Shown in pieces: positions 8,584 through 17,258 of a stretch of 64,000 nucleotides of DNA. Both the position numbers and the translations under genes were made by a program. Below the pieces are notes generated by a model. It had not been told where the DNA came from, made no database searches, and saw only the letters and a list, made by a program, of their open reading frames with translations. Location: positions 1 to 64,000 of the forward strand of contig NZ_LGEL01000015.1 in the NCBI RefSeq assembly GCF_001636695.1, given 5' to 3'. Source of the DNA: Pedobacter panaciterrae (GTDB taxonomy: Bacteria; Bacteroidota; Bacteroidia; Sphingobacteriales; Sphingobacteriaceae). Every line of letters starts with the position of its first letter. Position 1 is the first letter of the stretch.

Positions 8584-9945
8584 ATGTGGTACAACAATAT
8601 TTTAGAAACAATCGGCAATACGCCATTGGTAAAATTGAATAACATTACAAAGGATATTCCGGCTACGATATTGGCTAAAATTGAGACAACCAACCCTGGT
8701 AACTCAATAAAAGATCGTATGGCGGTTAAGATGATAGAAGACGCTGAGAAAAGTGGTAAACTGAAACCAGGCGGTACTATTATAGAAGGAACATCCGGTA
8801 ATACCGGTATGGGCCTGGCTATGGCTGCTATTATAAAAGGTTACAAGTGTATATTTACTACTACCGACAAGCAATCAAAAGAAAAGGTAGATGCTTTGCG
8901 TGCCTTTGGAGCTGAGGTAATTGTATGTCCAACTAATGTTGAGCCCGAAGATCCAAGGTCTTATTATTCGGTATCTACACGTTTAGAGCGTGAGGTTCCA
9001 AACTCATGGAAGCCCAACCAGTACGATAATTTATCGAATTCACTGGCTCATTACGAACAAACTGGTCCTGAGATTTGGGCACAAACAGAAGGGAAGATCA
9101 CACATTTGGTAGTTGGTGTTGGTACTGGAGGTACCATTTCTGGTACTGGAAAATACCTTAAAGAACAGAACCCTAATATTAAGGTTTGGGGTATTGATAC
9201 CTACGGATCCGTTTTTAAGAAATATAAAGAGACTGGAATATTTGATAAAAATGAGGTCTATCCCTATATTACTGAGGGGATTGGAGAAGATTTTCTCCCA
9301 AAAAATGTAGATTTTGATATCATTGATCTCTTTGAAAAGGTAACGGATAAGGATGCTGCATTGATGACACGTGACATAGCCCGTAAAGAGGGAATCTTTG
9401 TTGGTAATTCAGCTGGTTCTGCTGTTGCCGGACTGTTACAGTTAAAGGATAAATTGAAGCCTGAAGATGTTGTAGTAATCATATTTCATGATCATGGCAG
9501 TAGGTATATGGGTAAAATGTACAACGAAGACTGGTTAAGAGAGCGCGGCTTTTTAAAAGATGAAAAGCTTACAGCTGCTACTATTATCGATAAAAAAGAC
9601 AAAACTGAGATTGTAACTATTGACTGTGAAAAGACTATTCTTGAAGCAATTAATACGATGCATATGTTAAATATCTCGCAGATTCCAGTTACTCAAAAAG
9701 AAATGGTTGTTGGTAAGCTGGCGGAAAGTGATATTTTAAAGGCCTTAATGGAAAATCCTTCATTGAAATCAGCTAAAGTTCAGGAGATTATGTCATCTGG
9801 TTTTCCTTTTGTTGATCTGAACACATCAATTGACAGGATTTCTGCGTTAATAAACATAGAAAACAGTGCAGTGTTGGTTGAAACTGAAGGTGGTAAGATC
9901 GAAATTATCACTCAGTATGATATCATTAATGCAATTTCTGCTTAA
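8584..9945 (+). CDS. Cystathionine beta-synthase (PLP domain plus CBS pair)
   Basis: PLP-dependent enzyme that condenses serine and homocysteine to cystathionine in transsulfuration. The catalytic domain (about 1-320) has the Schiff-base lysine in NPGNSIKDR (Lys43), the substrate loop EGTSGNTGMG, and the phosphate-binding GVGTGGTISGTGK near 178-190. Residues from about 335 to the end form a tandem CBS module, absent from plain cysteine synthases and typical of cystathionine beta-synthase. The 453-residue length fits that architecture. A cysteine synthase with a regulatory CBS module cannot be excluded. The gene ends before a strong intrinsic terminator. Confidence 0.88.
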   Translation: MWYNNILETIGNTPLVKLNNITKDIPATILAKIETTNPGNSIKDRMAVKMIEDAEKSGKLKPGGTIIEGTSGNTGMGLAMAAIIKGYKCIFTTTDKQSKEKVDALRAFGAEVIVCPTNVEPEDPRSYYSVSTRLEREVPNSWKPNQYDNLSNSLAHYEQTGPEIWAQTEGKITHLVVGVGTGGTISGTGKYLKEQNPNIKVWGIDTYGSVFKKYKETGIFDKNEVYPYITEGIGEDFLPKNVDFDIIDLFEKVTDKDAALMTRDIARKEGIFVGNSAGSAVAGLLQLKDKLKPEDVVVIIFHDHGSRYMGKMYNEDWLRERGFLKDEKLTAATIIDKKDKTEIVTIDCEKTILEAINTMHMLNISQIPVTQKEMVVGKLAESDILKALMENPSLKSAKVQEIMSSGFPFVDLNTSIDRISALINIENSAVLVETEGGKIEIITQYDIINAISA

Positions 9946-9977
9946 ATAAGCAACCGAGACAAAAACCACTATACAAT

Positions 9978-10003
9978 AAAAAAGCCCCTTTTGGGGCTTT
10001 TTT
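9978..10003 (+). terminator. Intrinsic terminator of the CBS gene
   Basis: An 11-bp perfect stem (AAAAAAGCCCC pairing with GGGGCTTTTTT) closes a TTTT loop. The A-tract on the left makes it usable from both directions, which suits the convergent murA side. Confidence 0.9.
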
Positions 10004-10084
10004 ATTTAATGAGGATGCTCAAAATCTGCTTAAATAAGCCCCTGAAATAAATTACCAATGAGAGACAGAGACATCTAAAACTTT

Positions 10085-10156
10085 CGCCATCTCGACGATA
10101 GGAGAGATCTCTTGAAGTAGTATAACCAAGAGATCCCTCGGTTCCTCGGGATGACG
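10085..10156. repeat. Palindromic REP/BIME-like element, copy 1 (mosaic A/B arms)
   Basis: Two inverted arms of 30 bp (10085-10114 and 10127-10156) surround a 12-base loop. The left arm is type A (core ATCTCGACGATAGGAGAGAT). The right arm, read on the minus strand, is type B (core ATCCCGAGGAACCGAGGGAT). The full stem is therefore mismatched in the middle, but each arm keeps its own small inverted repeat (ATCTC/GAGAT or ATCCC/GGGAT). It lies between convergent genes, and foot-derived GACG units follow to the right. Confidence 0.85.
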
Positions 10157-10193
10157 ATCAGGCTATCAGGAGGACGACTAGCGGAATCAAATT

Positions 10194-11519
10194 TTAGTGT
10201 GATGGTGCAGAAGCCTCAATACGCTTAATTTGTGCACCTAATGCACGTAAGCGAATGTCAATGTCCTGATAACCACGTTCAATCTGCTCAATATTGAAGA
10301 TTGTAGATTTTCCTTCCGCAGATAGGGCTGCAATTAACAAAGAAACTCCGGCACGTATATCAGGAGATGTCATACTGATACCTCTAAGTTTATATTTCTT
10401 ATCAATACCATTAACTGTTGCTCTATGCGGATCGCAAAGGATAATCTGGGCACCCATATCAATCAATTTATCAACAAAAAACAGTCTGCTTTCGAACATT
10501 TTCTGATGAATAAGTACGTTTCCTCTTGCTTGTGTAGCAATAACCAACACAATACTTAAAAGATCCGGAGTAAATCCCGGCCATGGAGAATCAGCTATAG
10601 TAAGCATTGATCCATCTATAAATGACTCAATTACATAATGTTTTTGAGAAGGAATATAGATATCATCACCTCGTAATTCAAATTTGATACCCAGTTTTCT
10701 GAATACGTCAGGTATTACACCAAGTTCTGAATAACATACGTTTTTAATGGTGATTTCAGACTCAGTCATTGCTGCCAAACCTATGAATGAACCTATTTCA
10801 ATCATATCCGGAAGCATTTTATGCTCAGTGCCACCTAGTTTTGTAACTCCTTCAATAGTAAGGAGATTAGAACCAACACCAGTGATCTTTGCACCCATAC
10901 GGTTTAGCATTTTGCAGAGCTGTTGCAGGTATGGTTCACATGCTGCATTGTATATAGTAGTAGTACCTTTGGCAAGAACCGCTGCCATAACGATGTTGGC
11001 CGTGCCTGTTACAGAAGCCTCATCTAATAAGATATATGCTCCTTTAAGGTTTGTAGCATCTACATTAAAAAACTCTTTTTTAGAGTCGTATACGAATTTA
11101 GCGCCTAATTTTTCAAAGCCTAAAAAGTGAGTGTCTAATCTTCTTCTGCCTATTTTATCGCCTCCCGGCTTAGGAATTGCGGCAGTCCCAAAGCGGCCCA
11201 AAAGTGGACCAACTATCATGATAGAACCTCTTAAACCACCACCTTTAGCTTTAAAAGCGTCAGATAAGAAGAATTTAAGGTCAATATTTTTAGCTTCAAA
11301 TGTGTAGGTATCTTTAGACAAGCGTTCTATGGTTACCCCCATATCGCCCAACAATTCGATAAGCTTGTTTACATCTTTTATATCCGGAATATTACTGATG
11401 GTAATTTTCTGATCTGTTAATAAAACAGCAGCAATGATCTGTAAGGCCTCATTTTTCGCTCCCTGAGGATGAATTTCACCCTTTAACTTCTTTCCACCAA
11501 TTATTTCAAATGCGTTCAT
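10194..11519 (-). CDS. murA: UDP-N-acetylglucosamine 1-carboxyvinyltransferase MurA
   Basis: Catalyses the first committed step of peptidoglycan synthesis, adding enolpyruvate from PEP to UDP-GlcNAc in the cytoplasm. The 441-residue protein shows the EPSP-synthase double-barrel layout. GAKNEAL (Lys22-Asn23) and the RGS and GRFG segments are conserved. The active-site loop reads PGGDKIGRRRLD, so the residue that is normally the fosfomycin-reactive cysteine (Cys115 in E. coli) is Asp121. The same exchange in mycobacterial and chlamydial MurA gives natural fosfomycin insensitivity. It lies 39 bases downstream of the DUF4290 gene on the same strand, probably as one operon. Confidence 0.96.
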   Translation of the reverse strand: MNAFEIIGGKKLKGEIHPQGAKNEALQIIAAVLLTDQKITISNIPDIKDVNKLIELLGDMGVTIERLSKDTYTFEAKNIDLKFFLSDAFKAKGGGLRGSIMIVGPLLGRFGTAAIPKPGGDKIGRRRLDTHFLGFEKLGAKFVYDSKKEFFNVDATNLKGAYILLDEASVTGTANIVMAAVLAKGTTTIYNAACEPYLQQLCKMLNRMGAKITGVGSNLLTIEGVTKLGGTEHKMLPDMIEIGSFIGLAAMTESEITIKNVCYSELGVIPDVFRKLGIKFELRGDDIYIPSQKHYVIESFIDGSMLTIADSPWPGFTPDLLSIVLVIATQARGNVLIHQKMFESRLFFVDKLIDMGAQIILCDPHRATVNGIDKKYKLRGISMTSPDIRAGVSLLIAALSAEGKSTIFNIEQIERGYQDIDIRLRALGAQIKRIEASAPSH

Positions 11520-11558
11520 ACTACTGTTAAGGATCTTAAATTTTAAAATTGGTAAGGA

Positions 11559-12230
11559 TTAATGTCTTTGCTTGGGGTTATTGTTACGTTGCTGACGGTT
11601 GTTGTTGTTTTGTCTGCCTTTATTGTTATTGTTGTTTCTGCCACGGTTGTTGTTATTTGAAGGTCTGCTTACAACAGGCTTAAATTCAACTTTGTTTAAG
11701 TTAACATTATCATCCAGTTCAAGCTGACCACCAGATAGTTCACGTAAATTCTTGAAGATGGTTTCATCAGCCACACTATCTTTATTCCAGGTAACGTAAG
11801 CCATTTTCATGAAGTTTGCTATGCCTTGTACCATTGCCGCTCTGCGTTCCGGTTCATCAACAGCCTTAGCTTTTTCAATCATTACTTCAACCGTTTTGCC
11901 GTAATGCTTGTATTTGATTTTTTGCTGAGGGTATCCAATATGGTCAGGTTTTATTAAAGCTGCTTCAGGAGTAGGCTTAGGATATGGGCTATCCACATCT
12001 ATTTTATAACCAGATATGATGTGTAAATGGTCCCAAAGTTTATGTTTAAAGTCGGCAACATCACGTAAATGAGGATTTAAGAATCCCATTAGGTCAATTA
12101 CTGCCTGTGCATATTTATTACGTTCTTCACGATCTGGTAATTCTATAATGTACTTAACCATGTTTTGTACATTACGGCCATATTCGGCCAGAATTAATTC
12201 GTTTCTTGTGGTATTATAGTCGAAATTCAT
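11559..12230 (-). CDS. DUF4290 protein with Asn/Arg/Gln-rich tail
   Basis: A Bacteroidota-specific cytoplasmic protein of unknown function. Residues 1 to about 175 match the DUF4290 family as I remember it (opening MNFDYNTTRNELILAEYGRN, then ELPDREERNKYAQ). The last 35 or so residues are low-complexity, built of N, R, G, Q and K (runs of NNNN between R or K), ending in PKQRH, and look disordered and nucleic-acid-binding. It directly precedes murA, a neighbourhood common in the phylum. A link with cell-wall synthesis is inference from that context only. Confidence 0.85.
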   Translation of the reverse strand: MNFDYNTTRNELILAEYGRNVQNMVKYIIELPDREERNKYAQAVIDLMGFLNPHLRDVADFKHKLWDHLHIISGYKIDVDSPYPKPTPEAALIKPDHIGYPQQKIKYKHYGKTVEVMIEKAKAVDEPERRAAMVQGIANFMKMAYVTWNKDSVADETIFKNLRELSGGQLELDDNVNLNKVEFKPVVSRPSNNNNRGRNNNNNKGRQNNNNRQQRNNNPKQRH

Positions 12231-12362
12231 TTAATTTATTTCTATGAAGTAGTCGTTTAGGAATAACGGCTAAATTTCAATTTTTATATAATTCTCGTTA
12301 GTGATTATTTATAAGCTTTTATGAATCTGTCTAAGTTAGTGCAGATTTAGCAAATATATATC

Positions 12363-14684
12363 TTATTTAACAATTCGCAATTTAGCAAATTTTAATAATA
12401 ACTGCTTATTACCCAGTCCCTGAAAAAATACAGTGGCTTTTACATCAGGTAATGTACCTTCTAAACTAACTATTTTACCAAAACCGAACTTTTCATGCTC
12501 TACATCCATACCATTTTGGAATAAATTGGCAGCATCAGGAGCGAAGCCTGGGGTAGGCACGTGTGCCTTAGGAAGCAGTGAAGTAGTTTTTGGACGAGGA
12601 GCAGGGGAGCTGCTGGTTCCAGTAGCAGTACCTGAGCTTGTCATTGCAGGTTTTGGTTTGCTAAAGCTATCCCTTTGCTGTGTCCAGCTTCTGCGTTCGC
12701 CATCAAAACTGTCTTGTCCTAAATTGCTTTTAGCTGGTTTTACTACTTCAATTTCTAAATAGCGGGCATTAATTTCATTTATGAATCTGCTAGGCTCACA
12801 GTTGGTTAAGGTTCCCCAACGATATCTGGAAGTAGCATAAGTTAAAGTCAGCTTTTTCTCTGCCCTTGTTATGGCAACATAAAATAGACGTCGCTCTTCC
12901 TCAAGGTCGGTACGCGAATTTAAACTCATTTGCGAGGGGAAAAGATTTTCTTCCAGACCCACAACAAATACGTTTTTAAACTCCAGACCTTTTGCGGAGT
13001 GTATGGTCATTAGTGAAACAGTCTCTTTATCTTTTTCATCCTGTCTGTCATCATTGGTTAACAATGCGATATCCTGCATAAAAATAGCCAGACTTCTGTC
13101 TTCAATATCCTCACGTTCAGCAAATTCTTTAATACCATTTAGCAACTCCTGAATGTTTTCGTATCTGCTGCGTCCTTCAATACTATCGTCAGTATGTAAT
13201 TCTTTTAATATGCCGGAGTGCTGTGCAATATAGAGTGCCGTTTCGTAAGCATCCAGTTTCTTCGATTCTGCGGCAAAGCTTTGTATCAGCATTGCAAAAT
13301 CATTCAATTGGTTTGCTATTCTTCCTTCTATATATTGCTGCGGACTGCATATTACCTGCCACATGGTGATGTCATGCTTATCGGCAGCAACTATGATCTT
13401 CTCAACAGTAGTATCCCCAAGTCCACGACGAGGGTAATTGATTACTCTTTTTATTGCCTCTTCATCACTAGGATTAAAGGTTAAACGGAAATAAGCAATT
13501 AAATCTTTTATCTCTTTACGTTGATAGAAGGAAAGGCCTCCGTATATCTTATAAGGAACGTTTAGTTTTCTTAAAGCCTCTTCCATAGCCCTTGATTGGG
13601 CATTTGTTCTATAAAGAATGGCAAAATCGTTAAATTTAAGTCCTTTTGAACTGCGATCCTGAACGATGGCTTCGGCAACCAGTTTACCTTCTTCATTATC
13701 TGTAAATGCGCGCTGAACCTTAATTCTGTCGCCAGCTTCATTATCGGAAAAAACATTCTTTTCCAGCTGATTTTTGTTATTTGCGATGATGCTGTTGGCA
13801 ACCTCAACAATGTTTTGAGTGGAACGGTAGTTCTGCTCTAACTTATAAACCTGCAATTCAGGATAATCACGTTCAAAGTTTAATATATTTTGAATGTTGG
13901 CACCCCTGAAGGCATAAATACTTTGGGCATCATCACCCACAACACATATATTTTGGTATGCAGCAGCCAGTTTTTTTACAATAGTATATTGCGAAAAGTT
14001 AGTATCCTGGTACTCATCAACCATCAGGTATTTAAATTTCTGCTGGTATTTATTTAATACATCCGGATGATTTTTGAGTAGGACATTGGTTTTGAATAGT
14101 AAATCATCAAAGTCCATTGCTCCCGCTTTAAAACACCGTTTGGTATATGTTTCATAAATGGAACCCATTAAAGGACGTTTATTGCTAACATCTTCGGCTT
14201 GAATTTCAGCACTTTGAAGATACTCAGAATAAGAAACCAGGTTATTTTTAGCAGATGAAATACGGTTATAAACAAAGTTGGCGTTGTACAATTTGTCGTC
14301 AAGCTGCATCTCTTTTAATATAGATCTGATCAGACTTTTACTGTCGTCGGTATCATATATTGTGAAGTTAGACGGATAGCCAATTTTTTCAGCCTCAACC
14401 CTTAATATCTTAGAAAATACAGAGTGAAAAGTACCCATCCAGATGTTTTTTGCTTCCGGGCCAACTACTTTCATAATCCTCTCGCGCATGTCTTTAGATG
14501 CCTTATTGGTAAAGGTAAGTACAAGGATATTAAAAGGATCCACACCTTTTTGAATAAGGTGGGCCACTCTATATGTAATTACACGTGTTTTACCGGAACC
14601 AGCACCTGCAACTATCATTGCCGGGCCTTGTGTGTTCTCTACTGCTGCGCGTTGTTGGGGGTTTAAACCTGCTAAATAATCCAA
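12363..14684 (-). CDS. UvrD/PcrA-type 3'-5' DNA helicase
   Basis: Superfamily 1A helicase for nucleotide-excision and mismatch repair and for clearing RecA or stalled polymerases. All motifs are present in order over 773 residues: Walker A GAGSGKTR near 27-34, DEYQDTN (motif II), GDDAQSIYAFRGA (III), EQNYRSTQNI (IV), TIHSAKGLEF (V) and RLFYVAITRAEKKL (VI). The C-terminus after about residue 660 is a low-complexity S/P/T linker followed by a Tudor-like fold (GMDVEHEKFGFGKIVSLEG), the RNA-polymerase-binding module of PcrA. Nothing appears missing. Confidence 0.95.
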   Translation of the reverse strand: MDYLAGLNPQQRAAVENTQGPAMIVAGAGSGKTRVITYRVAHLIQKGVDPFNILVLTFTNKASKDMRERIMKVVGPEAKNIWMGTFHSVFSKILRVEAEKIGYPSNFTIYDTDDSKSLIRSILKEMQLDDKLYNANFVYNRISSAKNNLVSYSEYLQSAEIQAEDVSNKRPLMGSIYETYTKRCFKAGAMDFDDLLFKTNVLLKNHPDVLNKYQQKFKYLMVDEYQDTNFSQYTIVKKLAAAYQNICVVGDDAQSIYAFRGANIQNILNFERDYPELQVYKLEQNYRSTQNIVEVANSIIANNKNQLEKNVFSDNEAGDRIKVQRAFTDNEEGKLVAEAIVQDRSSKGLKFNDFAILYRTNAQSRAMEEALRKLNVPYKIYGGLSFYQRKEIKDLIAYFRLTFNPSDEEAIKRVINYPRRGLGDTTVEKIIVAADKHDITMWQVICSPQQYIEGRIANQLNDFAMLIQSFAAESKKLDAYETALYIAQHSGILKELHTDDSIEGRSRYENIQELLNGIKEFAEREDIEDRSLAIFMQDIALLTNDDRQDEKDKETVSLMTIHSAKGLEFKNVFVVGLEENLFPSQMSLNSRTDLEEERRLFYVAITRAEKKLTLTYATSRYRWGTLTNCEPSRFINEINARYLEIEVVKPAKSNLGQDSFDGERRSWTQQRDSFSKPKPAMTSSGTATGTSSSPAPRPKTTSLLPKAHVPTPGFAPDAANLFQNGMDVEHEKFGFGKIVSLEGTLPDVKATVFFQGLGNKQLLLKFAKLRIVK

Positions 14685-14830
14685 AATCCGTTCCTGTTCT
14701 GCTTTTAGGGTATAATACTTAAGATATAATCTTTTTAGGTTACAAATCTACATTTTTTAGGAGTTGTTTCAAAAAGTATCTGGTACTGTTTCCAATTCTT
14801 GCAGAGGTAAATTTGTAGTATGAGCTATCT

Positions 14831-14902
14831 CGTCATCTCGACGATAGGAGAGATCTCTTGAAGTGGCTTAAACAAGAGATCTCTCCTATCGTCGAGATGA
14901 CG
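14831..14902. repeat. Palindromic REP/BIME-like element, copy 2 (A/A arms)
   Basis: Perfect inverted arms of 30 bp (14831-14860, 14873-14902) surround a 12-base loop. Both are type A (core ATCTCGACGATAGGAGAGAT). The palindrome lies upstream of pcrA, and its right foot runs straight into seven 14-bp tandem repeats. Confidence 0.92.
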
Positions 14903-14996
14903 ATCGCCTTAGGATGATTGCTTTAAGACGGCCGCCTTAGGACGATCGCCTTAGGATGATTGCTTTAAGACGATCGCCTTAAGGTGAGCGCTTTAA
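14899..14996. repeat. Seven tandem 14-bp units seeded at the REP foot
   Basis: Seven consecutive 14-base units with consensus GAYGATYGCYTTAR, for example GACGATCGCCTTAG and GATGATTGCTTTAA. The first unit begins with the terminal GACG of palindrome copy 2. Units 1-2 and 4-5 are identical pairs, so duplication by blocks is likely. The last unit (GGTGAGCGCTTTAA) is the most diverged. Confidence 0.9.
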
Positions 14997-15003
14997 AAAT
15001 ATA

Positions 15004-15633
15004 CTAAATACTTCCCAGATACTGGCTATTCCCTATTTTCTTCCTGTTCAGTGAACTGATACTTACAAAAACTTCAAGTCTTTTATCTGCCATTTTTGGA
15101 TTAAATTTAAAAGTACACTGCTCATCGGCTCGTTTTACGCCGCCAGAAAAACCATCTGTTTTATGAAGTTCAGGACAGTAGATTACCAGCATAACCTGAT
15201 CATCAAAAGATGTATTCTTAATCCCGTTCTTTAACCAGGTAAGCTTTAAAACATCAGGAGCCTGCAATTCCATCACTACTTCTTCAATCATAGGCAAATT
15301 GCCCTTACTGATCACAAATTCATGGTAAACTACCAGATAATTTGGATGTTTGCCTACAACCGCCTTATGATAATTTTCAGAAAAAGCCGCACTAATTTCT
15401 GTTCTGTGCTTGGCATCATGTATAAAACCTATTGACACATAAGGGTGGAATGGCACCAGTAGTTCATTCATGAACCTTAGCTTTTGCCGGCTTTCTATTT
15501 GAGCGACCGTATTTGATTTCTTAATGGTTTTGGGAACTGGACGTACATAAGGAATACCTTTCCATATTCCTCCAATTACAGGGCCTATCTTACCAGATAC
15601 TGCACCTAAGATTCCTTTATTAATTTTTGCCAT
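15004..15633 (-). CDS. DUF6266 family protein, function unknown
   Basis: A 209-residue protein that matches, from memory, the DUF6266 family of Bacteroidota. It opens with MAKINKGILGAVSGKIGPVIG, a glycine-rich start that is characteristic, followed by WKGIPYVRP and a beta-rich body without signal peptide or membrane helix. Several members often occur per genome as single genes near repeats or phage-like islands; no function is established that I know of. Here it stands alone between tandem repeats and a long non-coding stretch. Confidence 0.75.
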   Translation of the reverse strand: MAKINKGILGAVSGKIGPVIGGIWKGIPYVRPVPKTIKKSNTVAQIESRQKLRFMNELLVPFHPYVSIGFIHDAKHRTEISAAFSENYHKAVVGKHPNYLVVYHEFVISKGNLPMIEEVVMELQAPDVLKLTWLKNGIKNTSFDDQVMLVIYCPELHKTDGFSGGVKRADEQCTFKFNPKMADKRLEVFVSISSLNRKKIGNSQYLGSI

Positions 15634-15743
15634 TTTTTCTAGTTTTAATGATACACACTTATTTAATTAACTTATTACACTAATGCATATTAGCTTGTTT
15701 TGTAAATTTTAGGGCACTTAAAAAAGCCTTGTAAATGATAAAG

Positions 15744-15781
15744 GTCGTTCCAAGTCGTTTTAAAGTCGTTCAATAGTCGTC
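15744..15781. repeat. Four helically phased GTCGTT/C direct repeats
   Basis: GTCGTT occurs at 15744, 15754 and 15765, and GTCGTC at 15776, spaced 10, 11 and 11 bp, so all face the same side of the helix. They lie in the 466-bp gap between DUF6266 and the acyltransferase. Their role is unknown. Confidence 0.5.
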
Positions 15782-15891
15782 CGAAAATCAGCCATTTTAT
15801 CCAGTTGATTAACCCCAAACCAATCCCCGATCAGACGCTTTGCAACCATCCAAATCATTCAAATACAAAGTAAAACAGAAAAAAAATAATA

Positions 15892-15947
15892 TGGCAGTGT
15901 ATGGGGGTGTTCCACCCCTCGGCTAAAATGGCCTAAAAATGCTGCCA
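15892..15947 (+). other. Possible three-way-junction RNA structure in intergenic gap
   Basis: An outer TGGCAG (15892-15897) and CTGCCA (15942-15947) can pair around an inner hairpin GGGGTG-TTC-CACCCC (15904-15918) and a weaker GGC/GCC pair (15921-15933). GCCAGCTGGC (15944-15953) is itself a perfect palindrome. It lies about 150 bp upstream of the acyltransferase start. The rest of 15634-16099 shows no gene. Confidence 0.35.
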
Positions 15948-16099
15948 GCTGGCTGGAATCAAAGAAAAATTTTATTTATAAAAGGTGATTTATTTGCTTA
16001 AAAATGAGACTATAAGTTGAATGAATGAGATTTTAAGCTGTAATAGAATAATTACTTTTGACAATAGAACACCAAATTAAACCACATACAATTTTATTT

Positions 16100-17251
16100 A
16101 TGAACTCAATTTCAAATCCAATACCCGAACGCATTGTTTGGGCAGATGTTCTTCGTTTTATTGCCATGTTTATGGTAATTAGTGTGCATTGCACAGATCC
16201 GTTTAATATATCTCCGGCTGCTAGATTAAATCCTGAATACAATTTTTGGGGCACCATTTATGGATCTGTTTTAAGACCATGTGTTCCACTGTTTGTTATG
16301 CTTACCGGTATGTTATTATTGCCGGTTAGGCAGGAGATAGGACCATTTTACAAGAAAAGATTAACGAGAGTGATATATCCTTTTTTAATCTGGTCTGTGC
16401 TTTACAGCCTGTTTCCCTGGTTTACCGGTGTGCTTGGGTTTGAACCTTCCGTTATTACAAAATTCTTTGTGTATGCTGGTAACTCACCATCACAAGCTTT
16501 TAGTGATAGCTTGCACAATATTTTAATGATCCCATTCAACTTTACTCCTTTAAGTACCCATATGTGGTACATATATATGTTAGTTGGGCTATATCTGTTT
16601 ATGCCAATTTTCTCTGCCTGGATAAAGGAAGCTACTGATAAGCAAAAACGAATGTATCTGTATTTTTGGGGAGCTACACTTTTTATACCTTATCTGCATG
16701 AATATGTAGCTAATTATATGCTGGGATCCTGCCCTTGGAATGGGTCGTTCGATATGCTTTATTATTTCGCCGGCTTTAATGGATACCTACTTTTAGGCCA
16801 TTATTTATCAAAGGGAAACGATTGGAGAATTTCAAAAACACTGCTCACAAGTGGAGTTTTATTTGCCGCAGGCTATGCCATTACTTATATCGGATTTGGA
16901 AAGATGGTGGCCGACCCAAAATCAACAGAAGAGCAGATTGAATTATTCTTTCTTTATTGTACCCCGAATGTGTTTTTAATGACTATCGCAGTTTTTCTGG
17001 TTGCACAGAAAATCAGAATAAGCAGCCCGTTTTGGGTTAATATTTTTGCCAATCTGACTAAATTTGGTTTTGGAATTTATATGGTCCATTATTTTTTAGT
17101 AGGACCAAGCTTTATGATAGTAGATTTTCTTAAAGTTCCAATTCCCATTCAAATTCCAGTAGCAACAAGCATTACTTTCGCTGCTGCATGGTTGTTTACA
17201 GCATTGGTTTATAGGTTAATGCCAGCAAAGGCAAAATGGATAATGGGGTAG
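16100..17251 (+). CDS. Acyltransferase family 3 membrane protein
   Basis: Predicted integral-membrane O-acyltransferase of the acyltransferase_3 (OatA/NodX/surface-polysaccharide) family. From the ATG at 16100 it has 383 residues with about ten helices. The N-terminal helix carries WADVLRF followed by the conserved histidine in VISVHCTDPF, and a conserved arginine follows in SVLRPCVPLF, all typical of the family. The longer reading from TTG at 16058 adds 14 hydrophilic residues that do not fit and is not preferred. It has no catalytic SGNH domain, so the acceptor (polysaccharide, lipid or peptide) is unknown. Confidence 0.85.
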   Translation: MNSISNPIPERIVWADVLRFIAMFMVISVHCTDPFNISPAARLNPEYNFWGTIYGSVLRPCVPLFVMLTGMLLLPVRQEIGPFYKKRLTRVIYPFLIWSVLYSLFPWFTGVLGFEPSVITKFFVYAGNSPSQAFSDSLHNILMIPFNFTPLSTHMWYIYMLVGLYLFMPIFSAWIKEATDKQKRMYLYFWGATLFIPYLHEYVANYMLGSCPWNGSFDMLYYFAGFNGYLLLGHYLSKGNDWRISKTLLTSGVLFAAGYAITYIGFGKMVADPKSTEEQIELFFLYCTPNVFLMTIAVFLVAQKIRISSPFWVNIFANLTKFGFGIYMVHYFLVGPSFMIVDFLKVPIPIQIPVATSITFAAAWLFTALVYRLMPAKAKWIMG

Positions 17252-17258
17252 TATCTGG

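Noticed and set aside
10747-11130. 127-residue open frame on the plus strand
   Set aside because: It lies fully inside murA on the opposite strand; murA has all expected motifs.
14899-14996. Tandem repeats taken as a CRISPR array
   Set aside because: Units are contiguous 14-mers without spacers and no cas genes lie nearby. The same holds for the satellites at 25070-25370 and 41047-41220.
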